DNA of 5,128 bases from Clostridiales bacterium (GCA_003343815.1 QAKL01000046.1:1-5128), one strand, 5' to 3'; positions 1 to 5,128 are shown, counted from the first letter of the stretch. Made by a program: numbers and translations. The notes: generated from the letters alone by a model not told the origin.

Positions 1-94
1 AATTAGCCGGGGTGATCCCTATCTTTTTGGCTAATTCGCCGGCAGAAATCTTGCGTTTGGCCATCATGACATCCAAATCCACTACTATCGCCAT
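1..94 (-). CDS. Small Cro/CI-type HTH transcriptional regulator (YozG-like), N-terminal part only
   Basis: The first 31 codons are visible before the window edge. The protein begins MAIVVDLDVMMAKRK and continues ISAGELAKKIGITPAN. This is the start of the small (usually about 65-75 residue) single-domain HTH proteins that bind DNA and are very often encoded directly after a DUF2975 membrane protein. The first turn and recognition region of the helix-turn-helix lie around residues 16-31 (SAGELAKKIGITPAN). The ATG at 92-94 is chosen because an AGGAGG at 102-107 sits 7 nt upstream. Only 11 nt separate it from the stop of the DUF2975 gene, so the two are cotranscribed and probably translationally coupled. 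Family knowledge suggests it may autoregulate the pair, but the target is unknown. The C-terminus lies outside the window. Confidence 0.85.
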   Translation of the reverse strand, partial: MAIVVDLDVMMAKRKISAGELAKKIGITPAN

Positions 95-101
95 TTTCCT
101 G

Positions 102-107
102 CCTCCT
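102..107 (-). promoter_or_regulatory. Ribosome-binding site of the HTH gene, overlapping the upstream stop codon
   Basis: AGGAGG on the minus strand, 7 nt before the ATG of the HTH gene. The TAG stop of the DUF2975 gene (106-108) shares its AG with this Shine-Dalgarno, so a ribosome ending on the first gene covers the initiation site of the second. This favours translational coupling. Confidence 0.8.
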
Positions 108-522
108 AAATCGTATAGTCATTTTCTTCTTTTAAAGCTTGCGCCTGTGAAAGCATATTTTTTACCACCCGCATTAATAGTCCATAAAAACCGATTACCC
201 CGGCGCAGACGATAAATATCGGCTGATAGAAACTGGCTAAAAGTAAAACGCTTCCTCCATACAAACAATACCACGATACTTTACGCAAAAGCTCGACATT
301 TTGCGCGCAGAAAATCTCTCCTGCCGTGATATTGGCTAAAAATTTGAGCATCGCGCGGAAAATCAAAAAAATCGGTACAAAATCAGCCGCATAAATAAGC
401 GCATATATTTTATCCGCACGCCATAATTTTCCGAAAAATATCAATGAAAGCACCCATCCTGCTATTGCCGCCCACAGCAAATAGCGACTCAAGCGCAGGG
501 ATTTCGAGTTATCCTGCCACAT
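106..522 (-). CDS. DUF2975 family four-helix membrane protein
   Basis: A 138-residue integral membrane protein with four hydrophobic segments at about residues 13-30, 41-58, 84-98 and 102-119. Family hallmarks are the loop after helix 2 (AGEIFCAQNVELLRKVSWY, about 67-85) and the acidic C-terminal end (VVKNMLSQAQALKEENDYTI, 119-138), which closely follows the usual DUF2975 ending with a conserved 'K-E-E-N-D-x-T' motif. Function is not established; such proteins are typically encoded with a small HTH regulator, as here, and are suspected to act with it at the membrane. The ATG at 520-522 has AGGAGG at 531-536, 8 nt upstream, and a strong promoter just beyond. The length is a little short for the family (about 150-160) but nothing looks truncated. 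The role is inferred only from family and context. Confidence 0.88.
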   Translation of the reverse strand: MWQDNSKSLRLSRYLLWAAIAGWVLSLIFFGKLWRADKIYALIYAADFVPIFLIFRAMLKFLANITAGEIFCAQNVELLRKVSWYCLYGGSVLLLASFYQPIFIVCAGVIGFYGLLMRVVKNMLSQAQALKEENDYTI

Positions 523-545
523 AGCATACGCCTCCTTTTTCTCTC

Positions 546-573
546 ATTATAGCGTAAATATATCATTTGTCAA
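546..573 (-). promoter_or_regulatory. Sigma-A promoter of the DUF2975-HTH operon
   Basis: On the minus strand, TTGACA (568-573) and TATAAT (546-551) both match the consensus exactly and are separated by 16 bp. The predicted transcript start is near 539, leaving a leader of under 20 nt whose main content is the AGGAGG at 531-536. Such a perfect promoter usually needs repression, which fits the palindromes overlapping it. Confidence 0.85.
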
Positions 574-597
574 TATATTTTTATCGATAAACGATAA
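556..597. promoter_or_regulatory. Possible operator palindromes at the DUF2975-HTH promoter
   Basis: AAATATAT at 556-563 is repeated in inverted form as ATATATTT at 573-580, a perfect 8-bp inverted repeat with a 9-bp gap. It spans the -35 hexamer and most of the spacer. Immediately upstream is a 10-bp palindrome, TTATCGATAA (581-590), followed by a second CGATAA at 592-597. The HTH regulator encoded in the operon is the natural candidate to bind, but the sequence is AT-rich and chance symmetry is possible. Confidence 0.35.
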
Positions 598-623
598 AAC
601 TGGACTGATTTCTCAGTCCAGTT
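598..623 (-). terminator. Intrinsic terminator of spoIIP, containing its stop codon
   Basis: A perfect 11-bp inverted repeat (598-608 with 613-623) closes a four-base loop that reads GAAA on the minus strand, a GNRA-type tetraloop. The T run after it is short (TTTTA including the stem end). The last codons and TGA of spoIIP (613-615) form the left arm of the stem. It separates spoIIP from the downstream promoter at 546-573. Confidence 0.75.
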
Positions 624-1623
624 GCTTAAATACTGCTGCGCATATATCCGCAAAACACTCCATAGCGTAATTAGCTTCCTCCTGCGTATTTAAATCACTT
701 CCCACCTCGACTATTATATCATGCGGGTGGATCTGCTGATTGTAGCGGGCTGACTGGGCGATATGGATGCCTTTGATCAAATCAGGGTACATTTTAGCTC
801 CCTCATCCTCCAGACTCTGGGCAAAAGCTAAATTTTGCTGATAATTTTCATGATTGCCTCCAACTACCAAAAGTATTTTTGCCGCCTTTTTACCGTTAAT
901 CACTGCCGTGGTCGGATTTTTGCTGGTGTAGCCGGCATCGCGGTGTACATCGAAAATTATTTTCGCCTCCGGATAGCTGTTGAGCAGTGCTTTCGCCGTC
1001 TTTAACGAATTTATATACGAATGCGACCAATCGGGATAATCATGCAGCGTCTTATTATGCATCGTCTTAATCCCATATTTACGCTCCAAGCCGTCGCATA
1101 GGACATCAGCCGCTGTAGCCACACCGCCGTTTTGCCCCTCTGATTTACTCGCTCCGGCTGAGGGTTTATAATCCTCAGCATTATGCGTATGATAAATAAT
1201 TACGCCGACCTTATCGCTTAAATGTACTTGTCCGAATTTTTCTTTCATCTCTTCCCAGTTTGTCATCGCCTCCGTACTGTCCCAATAATATTCCTCTTCT
1301 ACCTCACGATAGACGATGTGACTCACCCCCATGAGCTTATCTTTATCGCCAAAATATAAATTAGCTGCAATCTGACCTCCGGCATCCGTCGGATCATATC
1401 CTAAAAGTCTGTCCCATATTTCCGCAAGCAGTTTTTTCTCCTGCCACGGCACAGCTTCCGCTAATACTTCCTCCGGATCAATAGCCGCCAATATAGGTTT
1501 TAATTTTTGCAAATATCCGTGATTATAGAAAAAAATTAAAAGCAAAATCAGCAAAAAAGCTACTGCACTGATTTTCAAAATATCTCTTTTCGGTGTGATT
1601 ACTATCGTCCTGCGCGTCTTCAT
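613..1623 (-). CDS. spoIIP: Stage II sporulation protein P, peptidoglycan amidase
   Basis: 336 residues. SpoIIP is a zinc-dependent N-acetylmuramoyl-L-alanine amidase and endopeptidase that works with SpoIID and SpoIIM to thin septal peptidoglycan and drive engulfment of the forespore. A basic N-terminus (MKTRRTIVITPKR) precedes one membrane anchor at about 17-33, with the rest outside. A variable linker runs to about 135. The catalytic domain follows: IIYHTHNAEDY at 142-152 (H145 and E150 as likely metal ligands), VHRDA at 226-230 (H227), GGNHENYQQNL at 255-265, and IIVEVGSDLNTQEEA at 303-317 (E306 the likely catalytic glutamate). All expected motifs are intact. It is shorter than the roughly 400-residue B. 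subtilis protein mainly in the linker. ATG at 1621-1623 has an AAGGGGGG element at 1630-1637. No sigma-A promoter is evident. A weak sigma-E-like pair lies at 1688-1694 and 1667-1674. It is divergent from rpsT, and gpr, its usual neighbour in Bacillus, is not between them. Confidence 0.93.
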   Translation of the reverse strand: MKTRRTIVITPKRDILKISAVAFLLILLLIFFYNHGYLQKLKPILAAIDPEEVLAEAVPWQEKKLLAEIWDRLLGYDPTDAGGQIAANLYFGDKDKLMGVSHIVYREVEEEYYWDSTEAMTNWEEMKEKFGQVHLSDKVGVIIYHTHNAEDYKPSAGASKSEGQNGGVATAADVLCDGLERKYGIKTMHNKTLHDYPDWSHSYINSLKTAKALLNSYPEAKIIFDVHRDAGYTSKNPTTAVINGKKAAKILLVVGGNHENYQQNLAFAQSLEDEGAKMYPDLIKGIHIAQSARYNQQIHPHDIIVEVGSDLNTQEEANYAMECFADICAAVFKQLD

Positions 1624-1726
1624 CGCCTGCCCCCCTTACTTTTTCATATATATTCCCCAACAAAAAAACTTATGCCTCCATGCGGAATTTATCCCGTAAA
1701 AACTTACTTTCGTCGCGATTTTCTTG

Positions 1727-1755
1727 TTGCATTTTCCAAATAGACATGATATAAT
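1727..1755 (+). promoter_or_regulatory. Extended -10 promoter of rpsT
   Basis: TATAAT at 1750-1755 is preceded by TGA (1747-1749), giving a TGnTATAAT extended -10. The best-spaced -35 is TTGCAT at 1727-1732 (17-bp spacer, only the TTG matching). TTGTTG at 1724-1729 is an alternative with a 20-bp gap. Transcription should start near 1762, giving a leader of about 56 nt that contains a tandem AGCCTA pair (1777-1788) of unknown meaning. Confidence 0.75.
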
Positions 1756-1802
1756 AGATCATGTTGAACTTTGCATAGCCTAAGCCTATACGCTATTACC
1801 TG

Positions 1803-1812
1803 AAGGAGGTGA
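1803..1812 (+). promoter_or_regulatory. Ribosome-binding site that fixes the TTG start of rpsT
   Basis: AAGGAGGTGA is a complete match to the anti-Shine-Dalgarno end of 16S rRNA. Its AGGAGG core (1804-1809) lies 8 nt before TTG at 1818. The in-frame GTG at 1809-1811 lies inside this site and so cannot be the start. Confidence 0.85.
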
Positions 1813-1817
1813 GACCT

Positions 1818-2084
1818 TTGGCAAACATTAAATCCGCAGCAAAACGTGCGAAAATCGCAAAAGTTAATAATACACGCAACAGACAAGCTATGTCTGCTGT
1901 CAGAACTGCTATTAAAAATTTCGAAGCAGCTGTTGAGGCTCATGATGTGGAGCAGGCAAAAGCTACTTTGGCTATCGCCGTCAAAACTATTGACAGAGCA
2001 GCAAGCAAAGGACTCCTGCATAAAAATAATGCAGCTAACAAAAAGTCCCGTATCATGAAAATGTACAATTCCTTAGCTGCCTAA
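1818..2084 (+). CDS. rpsT: 30S ribosomal protein S20, TTG start
   Basis: 88 residues, the normal S20 length. S20 is a small basic three-helix protein that binds the 5' domain of 16S rRNA early in 30S assembly. The N-terminus ANIKSAAKRAKIAKVNN (2-18) and the C-terminal KGLLHKNNAANKKSRI (64-79) are the diagnostic conserved stretches. I start it at TTG 1818-1820 because this gives the canonical M-A-N-I-K N-terminus and correct spacing from a perfect ribosome-binding site. An upstream in-frame GTG at 1809 would add three residues but lies within that site. E. coli rpsT also begins with UUG, where the weak start has been linked to S20 feedback control of its own translation. It is a single-gene unit with its own promoter and terminator. 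Confidence 0.97.
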   Translation: MANIKSAAKRAKIAKVNNTRNRQAMSAVRTAIKNFEAAVEAHDVEQAKATLAIAVKTIDRAASKGLLHKNNAANKKSRIMKMYNSLAA

Positions 2085-2132
2085 GCTTACGCTTAATTAA
2101 TTTAGTAAAATATTGATAGGTTTATAGGTATT

Positions 2133-2164
2133 AAAAACAGCACAGAATAATCTGTGCTGTTTTT
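2133..2164 (+). terminator. Intrinsic terminator of rpsT
   Basis: A perfect 14-bp inverted repeat (2133-2146 with 2151-2164) with loop ATAA. The core ACAGCACAGA/TCTGTGCTGT is flanked by five A on the left and five T on the right. The A/T flanks mean it could also stop transcription arriving from hppA on the other strand. Confidence 0.9.
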
Positions 2165-2182
2165 CTTTATATTTGGGACAAT

Positions 2183-2210
2183 AAAAAACGGTCGGATAAA
2201 ATCCGACCGT
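2183..2210 (-). terminator. Intrinsic terminator of hppA
   Basis: A perfect 10-bp stem, ACGGTCGGAT (2188-2197) with ATCCGACCGT (2201-2210), and a 3-nt loop. On the minus strand it begins 6 nt after the hppA stop and is followed by a run of T (complement of A 2183-2188). A T run at 2213-2218 on the plus strand makes it potentially bidirectional, backing up the rpsT terminator. Confidence 0.9.
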
Positions 2211-2216
2211 AATTTT

Positions 2217-4256
2217 TTAGAAGAACAACGGAGCAAAGGTCAAGCAGATGATACTCATCAAGTTGATCAAGATGTTCAAGGACGGACCCGAAGTATCTTT
2301 GAACGGGTCGCCTACAGTATCGCCGTTGACTGCGGCAGCATGAGCCTCAGAGCCTTTACCGCCGAAATTGCCTTCCTCGATGTATTTCTTAGCATTGTCC
2401 CAAGCACCGCCGGCATTAGCCATGAAGATAGCTAACAAGAAGCCGCTGGCGATAGCGCCTGCCAAGAAACCGCCCAAAGCAGCTTTGCCTAAGAACGGGC
2501 AGAAACCGACAGCTAACGGAATCAAAACAGCCAACAAGCTGGGGATAATCATTTCTTTTAATGCAGCAGAGGTAGAAATATCTACGCAGCGAGCATAGTC
2601 AGCCTTAGCTTTGCCCTCCATCAAGCCCGGGATCTCACGGAACTGACGGCGTACCTCTTCGATCATGTGCTGAGCGGCACGACCGACAGCCTGCATGGTC
2701 AAGGAGCAGAACAAGTAAGGAACCATCGCACCGATGAACAAGCCGATGATAACTTTCGGATCCATGATGTTAACATATTCCAAACCTGCGCTTCTGGTGA
2801 AGGAAGAGAACAAACCCAAAGCGGACAATGCAGCAGCGCCGATAGCGAAACCTTTACCGATAGCAGCAGTGGTGTTACCGACAGAGTCTAAGTGGTCGGT
2901 GATATTACGCACTTCCTCCGGCAAGCCTGCCATCTCGGCGATACCGCCGGCATTATCGGATACAGGGCCGTAAGCATCGACAGCGATAGTCATACCTGCG
3001 GTGCAGAGCATACCAACAGCTGCCAAGGACAAGCCGTACAAACCAGCAAAAGTAAATGCGGAAGCGATAGCTGCGCAAACAGCTAAAATCGGAATTGCGG
3101 TGGAGAACATACCCATACCAATACCGCTGATGATGTTGGTCGCAGTACCGGTTAAGCAGGACTCGGCAATTTGTTTAACCGGTTTATAATCGCCGGAAGT
3201 ATAATATTCGGTAGTCTTACTGATAATCAAACCGGCAATCAAACCGGAAATGGTTGCAATAAAGCAGCCGGTATTAGTGTAGGTGCTGACTTTACCCAAA
3301 GCCTCAACAGTGTAAGTCGAAGGCAATACATTTTTGATGATTAAGAAAGCACCGACTACGGATAAAACCGCAGCGATATAAGTAGCGGAGTCCAAAGATC
3401 TCTGCGGGTTGCCGCCCTCTTTGGTGCGCACGCACAAAATACCGATAATAGAAGCAATGATGCCGACACCGGCAATTAATAACGGAGCAATGTCGCCGTT
3501 AGGAATACCTAAAGATAAGCCCAAAGCGATACCGGAGATGATCGCACCGGTGTAGGACTCGAACAAGTCGGAACCCATACCTGCGACGTCACCGACGTTG
3601 TCACCGACGTTATCGGCGATAACAGCCGGGTTACGAGGATCGTCCTCAGGGATACCGGCCTCTACTTTACCGACCAAGTCAGCGCCCACATCAGCAGCTT
3701 TGGTATAAATACCACCGCCGACACGGCAGAACAATGCAACGAAAGATGCACCCAAGCTGTAGCCGTAAACGATACCGTGGTTATCGCCAAAGAAAATTAA
3801 AACGATACCTAAACCAGTTAACGATAAACCTACTACGCACAAGCCCATAACAGCACCGCTGTTGAAAGCTACACGCAAAGCAGCATTCAAGCCGTGAGTC
3901 TGTGCTGCATATGCAGTACGGCCGTTAGCCTTAGTAGCTACGCGCATACCGATATTACCTGCCAAAATCGATGCGCACGCACCGACTAAGAACGGAATAG
4001 CAGTAAGCGGAGAGAAGCTCGAGCCACCGGTCACAACACCGGCTAACACGATTAATACAGCCATAGAAGCGATGAAAATCAACATAGTGCGGTATTGACG
4101 GTTCAAATACGCCATAGCACCGGAATGAATCGCATCTACGATCTCAGAGATTTCCTTAGGTCCGACCGGTTTTTTGCCGATACCTACAGCCAAGCAGATA
4201 GCTACGGCTACTGCCAGCAAACCTAAGCAAGGAATTAGATAACTAACCCAACTCAT
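2217..4256 (-). CDS. hppA: Membrane-bound ion-translocating pyrophosphatase, K+-dependent, probably Na+-pumping
   Basis: 679 residues, about 16 membrane helices. It hydrolyses cytoplasmic PPi and uses the energy to export Na+ and/or H+ across the membrane. Active-site motifs are intact: DVGADLVGKVE at 189-199 (D189, D193, K197), the D215/D219/D223/D230 ladder within DNVGDNVGDVAGMGSD (215-230), DAYGPVSDNAGG at 427-438, WDNAKK around 619-624, and DPFKD at 650-654. GNTTAAIGKG (460-469) has Ala464 and Gly467 where K+-independent enzymes have Lys and Thr, so the enzyme should need K+. Glu233 in DLFESY is at the position used by Na+-PPases and some bacterial H+-PPases, not the plant-type position. 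Na+ transport is therefore likely but unproven. The start is ATG 4254-4256, 8 nt after AAAGGGG. An in-frame TTG at 4272-4274 would add six residues but overlaps the ribosome-binding site. It has its own promoter and terminator. Confidence 0.97.
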   Translation of the reverse strand: MSWVSYLIPCLGLLAVAVAICLAVGIGKKPVGPKEISEIVDAIHSGAMAYLNRQYRTMLIFIASMAVLIVLAGVVTGGSSFSPLTAIPFLVGACASILAGNIGMRVATKANGRTAYAAQTHGLNAALRVAFNSGAVMGLCVVGLSLTGLGIVLIFFGDNHGIVYGYSLGASFVALFCRVGGGIYTKAADVGADLVGKVEAGIPEDDPRNPAVIADNVGDNVGDVAGMGSDLFESYTGAIISGIALGLSLGIPNGDIAPLLIAGVGIIASIIGILCVRTKEGGNPQRSLDSATYIAAVLSVVGAFLIIKNVLPSTYTVEALGKVSTYTNTGCFIATISGLIAGLIISKTTEYYTSGDYKPVKQIAESCLTGTATNIISGIGMGMFSTAIPILAVCAAIASAFTFAGLYGLSLAAVGMLCTAGMTIAVDAYGPVSDNAGGIAEMAGLPEEVRNITDHLDSVGNTTAAIGKGFAIGAAALSALGLFSSFTRSAGLEYVNIMDPKVIIGLFIGAMVPYLFCSLTMQAVGRAAQHMIEEVRRQFREIPGLMEGKAKADYARCVDISTSAALKEMIIPSLLAVLIPLAVGFCPFLGKAALGGFLAGAIASGFLLAIFMANAGGAWDNAKKYIEEGNFGGKGSEAHAAAVNGDTVGDPFKDTSGPSLNILINLMSIICLTFAPLFF

Positions 4257-4264
4257 GATTCTTT

Positions 4265-4271
4265 CCCCTTT
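4265..4271 (-). promoter_or_regulatory. Ribosome-binding site deciding the hppA start
   Basis: AAAGGGG on the minus strand, 8 nt before ATG 4256. The in-frame TTG at 4272-4274 lies directly upstream of this element and has no ribosome-binding site at proper distance of its own, so it is not the start. Confidence 0.7.
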
Positions 4272-4346
4272 CAACCTTATAAAAGTAGTTCTGCTTTAAG
4301 CAGATGATCGTATGCGTAAACTTTATCTCTTACACCCACAATTCTC

Positions 4347-4423
4347 AAGCATAATTTGACAAATATTTAGCATAACAATTAATATAATAGCATAATATTC
4401 CTTTAAAATCAATCATTATGCTA
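4347..4423. repeat. Four copies of a TAGCATAAT-like element around the hppA promoter
   Basis: Three direct copies on the plus strand lie at 4347-4355 (AAGCATAAT), 4368-4376 (TAGCATAAC) and 4388-4396 (TAGCATAAT). Their centres are 21 and 20 bp apart, two helical turns each. A fourth copy is inverted at 4415-4423 (ATTATGCTA), a perfect 9-bp inverted repeat with the third across an 18-bp gap. The third and fourth copies flank the promoter: one covers the extended -10 and the other sits just upstream of the -35. The first two fall at the start of the transcript. This arrangement looks like an operator set for a regulator bound on one face of the helix. The regulator is unknown. Confidence 0.5.
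4384..4412 (-). promoter_or_regulatory. Sigma-A promoter of hppA
   Basis: On the minus strand, TTGATT (4407-4412) is a 4/6 match to the -35 and TATTAT (4384-4389) a 5/6 match to the -10, with a 17-bp spacer ending in TGC, an extended -10. Transcription should start near 4377, giving a leader of about 120 nt. Within that leader is only a small hairpin (4290-4304, about 5 bp plus a short loop). I recognise no riboswitch. The rest of the spacer upstream (4424-4519) is strongly AT-rich, with no clear terminator for the preceding PDZ gene. Confidence 0.7.
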
Positions 4424-4519
4424 CACAATAACCATAATTTATTATTATTTGTTTTTTTTGATATTATTTTTTGTGCATATCGTTGTTATAAATACCTGCT
4501 TTATATCTATTTTTAATTT

Positions 4520-5128
4520 TTATCGCACACATTTTTTTATTTTAGAAAATATTTTCTTAACCTTGCGCCATAATAATTTCAGTAATTCAAAATTACCGCC
4601 GAAATATACATATTTTCCTCTGTGCACCCGCGGTACGGGGATAATCCCCCAATTATCTGCCGGAAGCCATGCTTGGAAATAATTTTCGCCGCGTTTGATG
4701 CGCCAGTATCCACCCGTAAGCTCGCTAATATCCCTTACACTTGCCTCATTTAAACTCATAATTATATCGCCGGAGGCAATTCCCGCCTTTCGCGCTGGGC
4801 TGTTCTCTAAAACATCCAAAATACGCACACCCTCACTGCTTTCGGTAAAAATCGGTTCGCCATTTTCCTCTGCCTTTTTGTCGAAATAAATGATTAACTC
4901 GTGCCCAAGCGGTGCCGCCAAACCCGCAAACATAAGCATAATTTGATTTTGCGCGCCCAAAAACGCCAAAATAATCATCACTGCGCCGTAGATGAGCAGA
5001 TTTTTCGCCGCAGATTTCGTCTTTTGGCGCACGCTGTGCGTCACTGCCAGATCACTGTAGCCAAGAGCCGCCAAAACCGCCGCTAACATATAAAGTGTAA
5101 AACCCTTACCGAAAGCACTCGGCAACAG
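4520..5128 (-). CDS. Membrane-anchored PDZ-domain protein, C-terminal part
   Basis: 202 codons plus stop are visible, and the frame stays open through the window edge (it reads CTG TTG CCG at the edge). The true start is therefore outside and the TTG near 5125 is not a credible start. Visible residues 10-28, 44-59 and 62-82 are hydrophobic segments. A PDZ domain follows at about 90-160, with GVRILDVLENSPARKAGIASGD (100-121, in parts) matching the usual 'V...SPA..AGI..GD.I...N' pattern and N127 in SLNEASV. The tail (182-202) is strongly basic and amphipathic, rich in Lys with LLKLLWRKVKK-type spacing. Multi-helix membrane region plus cytoplasmic or external PDZ resembles the topology of MinJ-like proteins, and no HExxH protease motif is seen in the visible part. 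The precise family is unresolved. No clear terminator follows before the hppA promoter. Confidence 0.75.
   Translation of the reverse strand: MLPSAFGKGFTLYMLAAVLAALGYSDLAVTHSVRQKTKSAAKNLLIYGAVMIILAFLGAQNQIMLMFAGLAAPLGHELIIYFDKKAEENGEPIFTESSEGVRILDVLENSPARKAGIASGDIIMSLNEASVRDISELTGGYWRIKRGENYFQAWLPADNWGIIPVPRVHRGKYVYFGGNFELLKLLWRKVKKIFSKIKKCVR

Noticed and set aside
1777..1788. Tandem AGCCTA pair in the rpsT leader as an S20 binding site
   Set aside because: It is a two-copy hexamer with no stable fold around it and no resemblance I can support to the S20 site in 16S rRNA.
1704..2021. 105-codon minus-strand frame across rpsT
   Set aside because: It is antisense to S20, cysteine/serine rich as expected for the reverse of lysine/alanine-rich coding, and has no family resemblance.
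2154..3189. Several plus-strand open frames of 60-90 codons opposite hppA
   Set aside because: They are antisense shadows of a strongly conserved gene. They have no ribosome-binding sites or recognisable domains.
4257..4377. Possible riboswitch in the hppA leader
   Set aside because: Only one small hairpin (4290-4304) is visible. There is no terminator or sequestered ribosome-binding site and no known aptamer core that I recognise.
4423..4519. Terminator for the PDZ gene
   Set aside because: The stretch has A/T tracts but no inverted repeat with a GC-containing stem, so I do not call one.
4449..4682. 77-codon plus-strand frame in the AT-rich spacer and PDZ gene end
   Set aside because: Its phenylalanine/isoleucine-rich start only reflects the T-rich spacer, and the second half is antisense to the PDZ gene. 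No ribosome-binding site is seen.
4934..4946. A 13-base word, AAGCATAATTTGA, identical to 4347-4359 in the hppA leader
   Set aside because: It lies within the coding sequence of the PDZ protein, away from any promoter. One 13-mer match in a 5-kb AT-rich window is not far from chance.

Overview
The window looks like ordinary chromosome from an anaerobic, spore-lineage member of the Bacillota. Supporting signs are a SpoIIP-type sporulation amidase, consensus sigma-A promoters, strong AGGAGG ribosome-binding sites, a DUF2975 plus small HTH regulator pair, and a K+-dependent membrane pyrophosphatase. The overall feel (moderate GC genes, AT-rich spacers) would fit the Negativicutes, for example Acidaminococcaceae, but this placement is an inference with no marker phylogeny behind it. 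I see no mobile element, CRISPR array, tRNA or rRNA.

Layout, left to right. (a) 1-573, minus strand: a two-gene unit with a near-perfect promoter (546-573), a four-helix DUF2975 membrane protein (106-522), then the start of a small Cro/CI-type HTH regulator (1-94, cut by the window edge). The second gene's ribosome-binding site overlaps the stop of the first. (b) 598-1623, minus strand: spoIIP, with its stop codon inside its own terminator hairpin. (c) 1624-1817: a divergent intergenic region with a good extended -10 promoter for rpsT and no convincing housekeeping promoter for spoIIP. (d) 1818-2084, plus strand: rpsT (ribosomal protein S20), starting at TTG. (e) 2085-2216: two back-to-back hairpin terminators between the convergent rpsT and hppA. 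(f) 2217-4256, minus strand: hppA, an ion-pumping membrane pyrophosphatase of the K+-dependent class, probably Na+-transporting. (g) 4257-4519: the AT-rich hppA control region, with a promoter and four copies of a 9-bp element. (h) 4520-5128, minus strand: the C-terminal part of a membrane-anchored PDZ-domain protein running off the window.

The genes do not form one pathway. They are four or five separate transcription units, mostly housekeeping. The least explained material is regulatory: the set of TAGCATAAT-like sites around the hppA promoter and the palindromes around the DUF2975/HTH promoter. I found no clear candidate for a wholly new biological system here.
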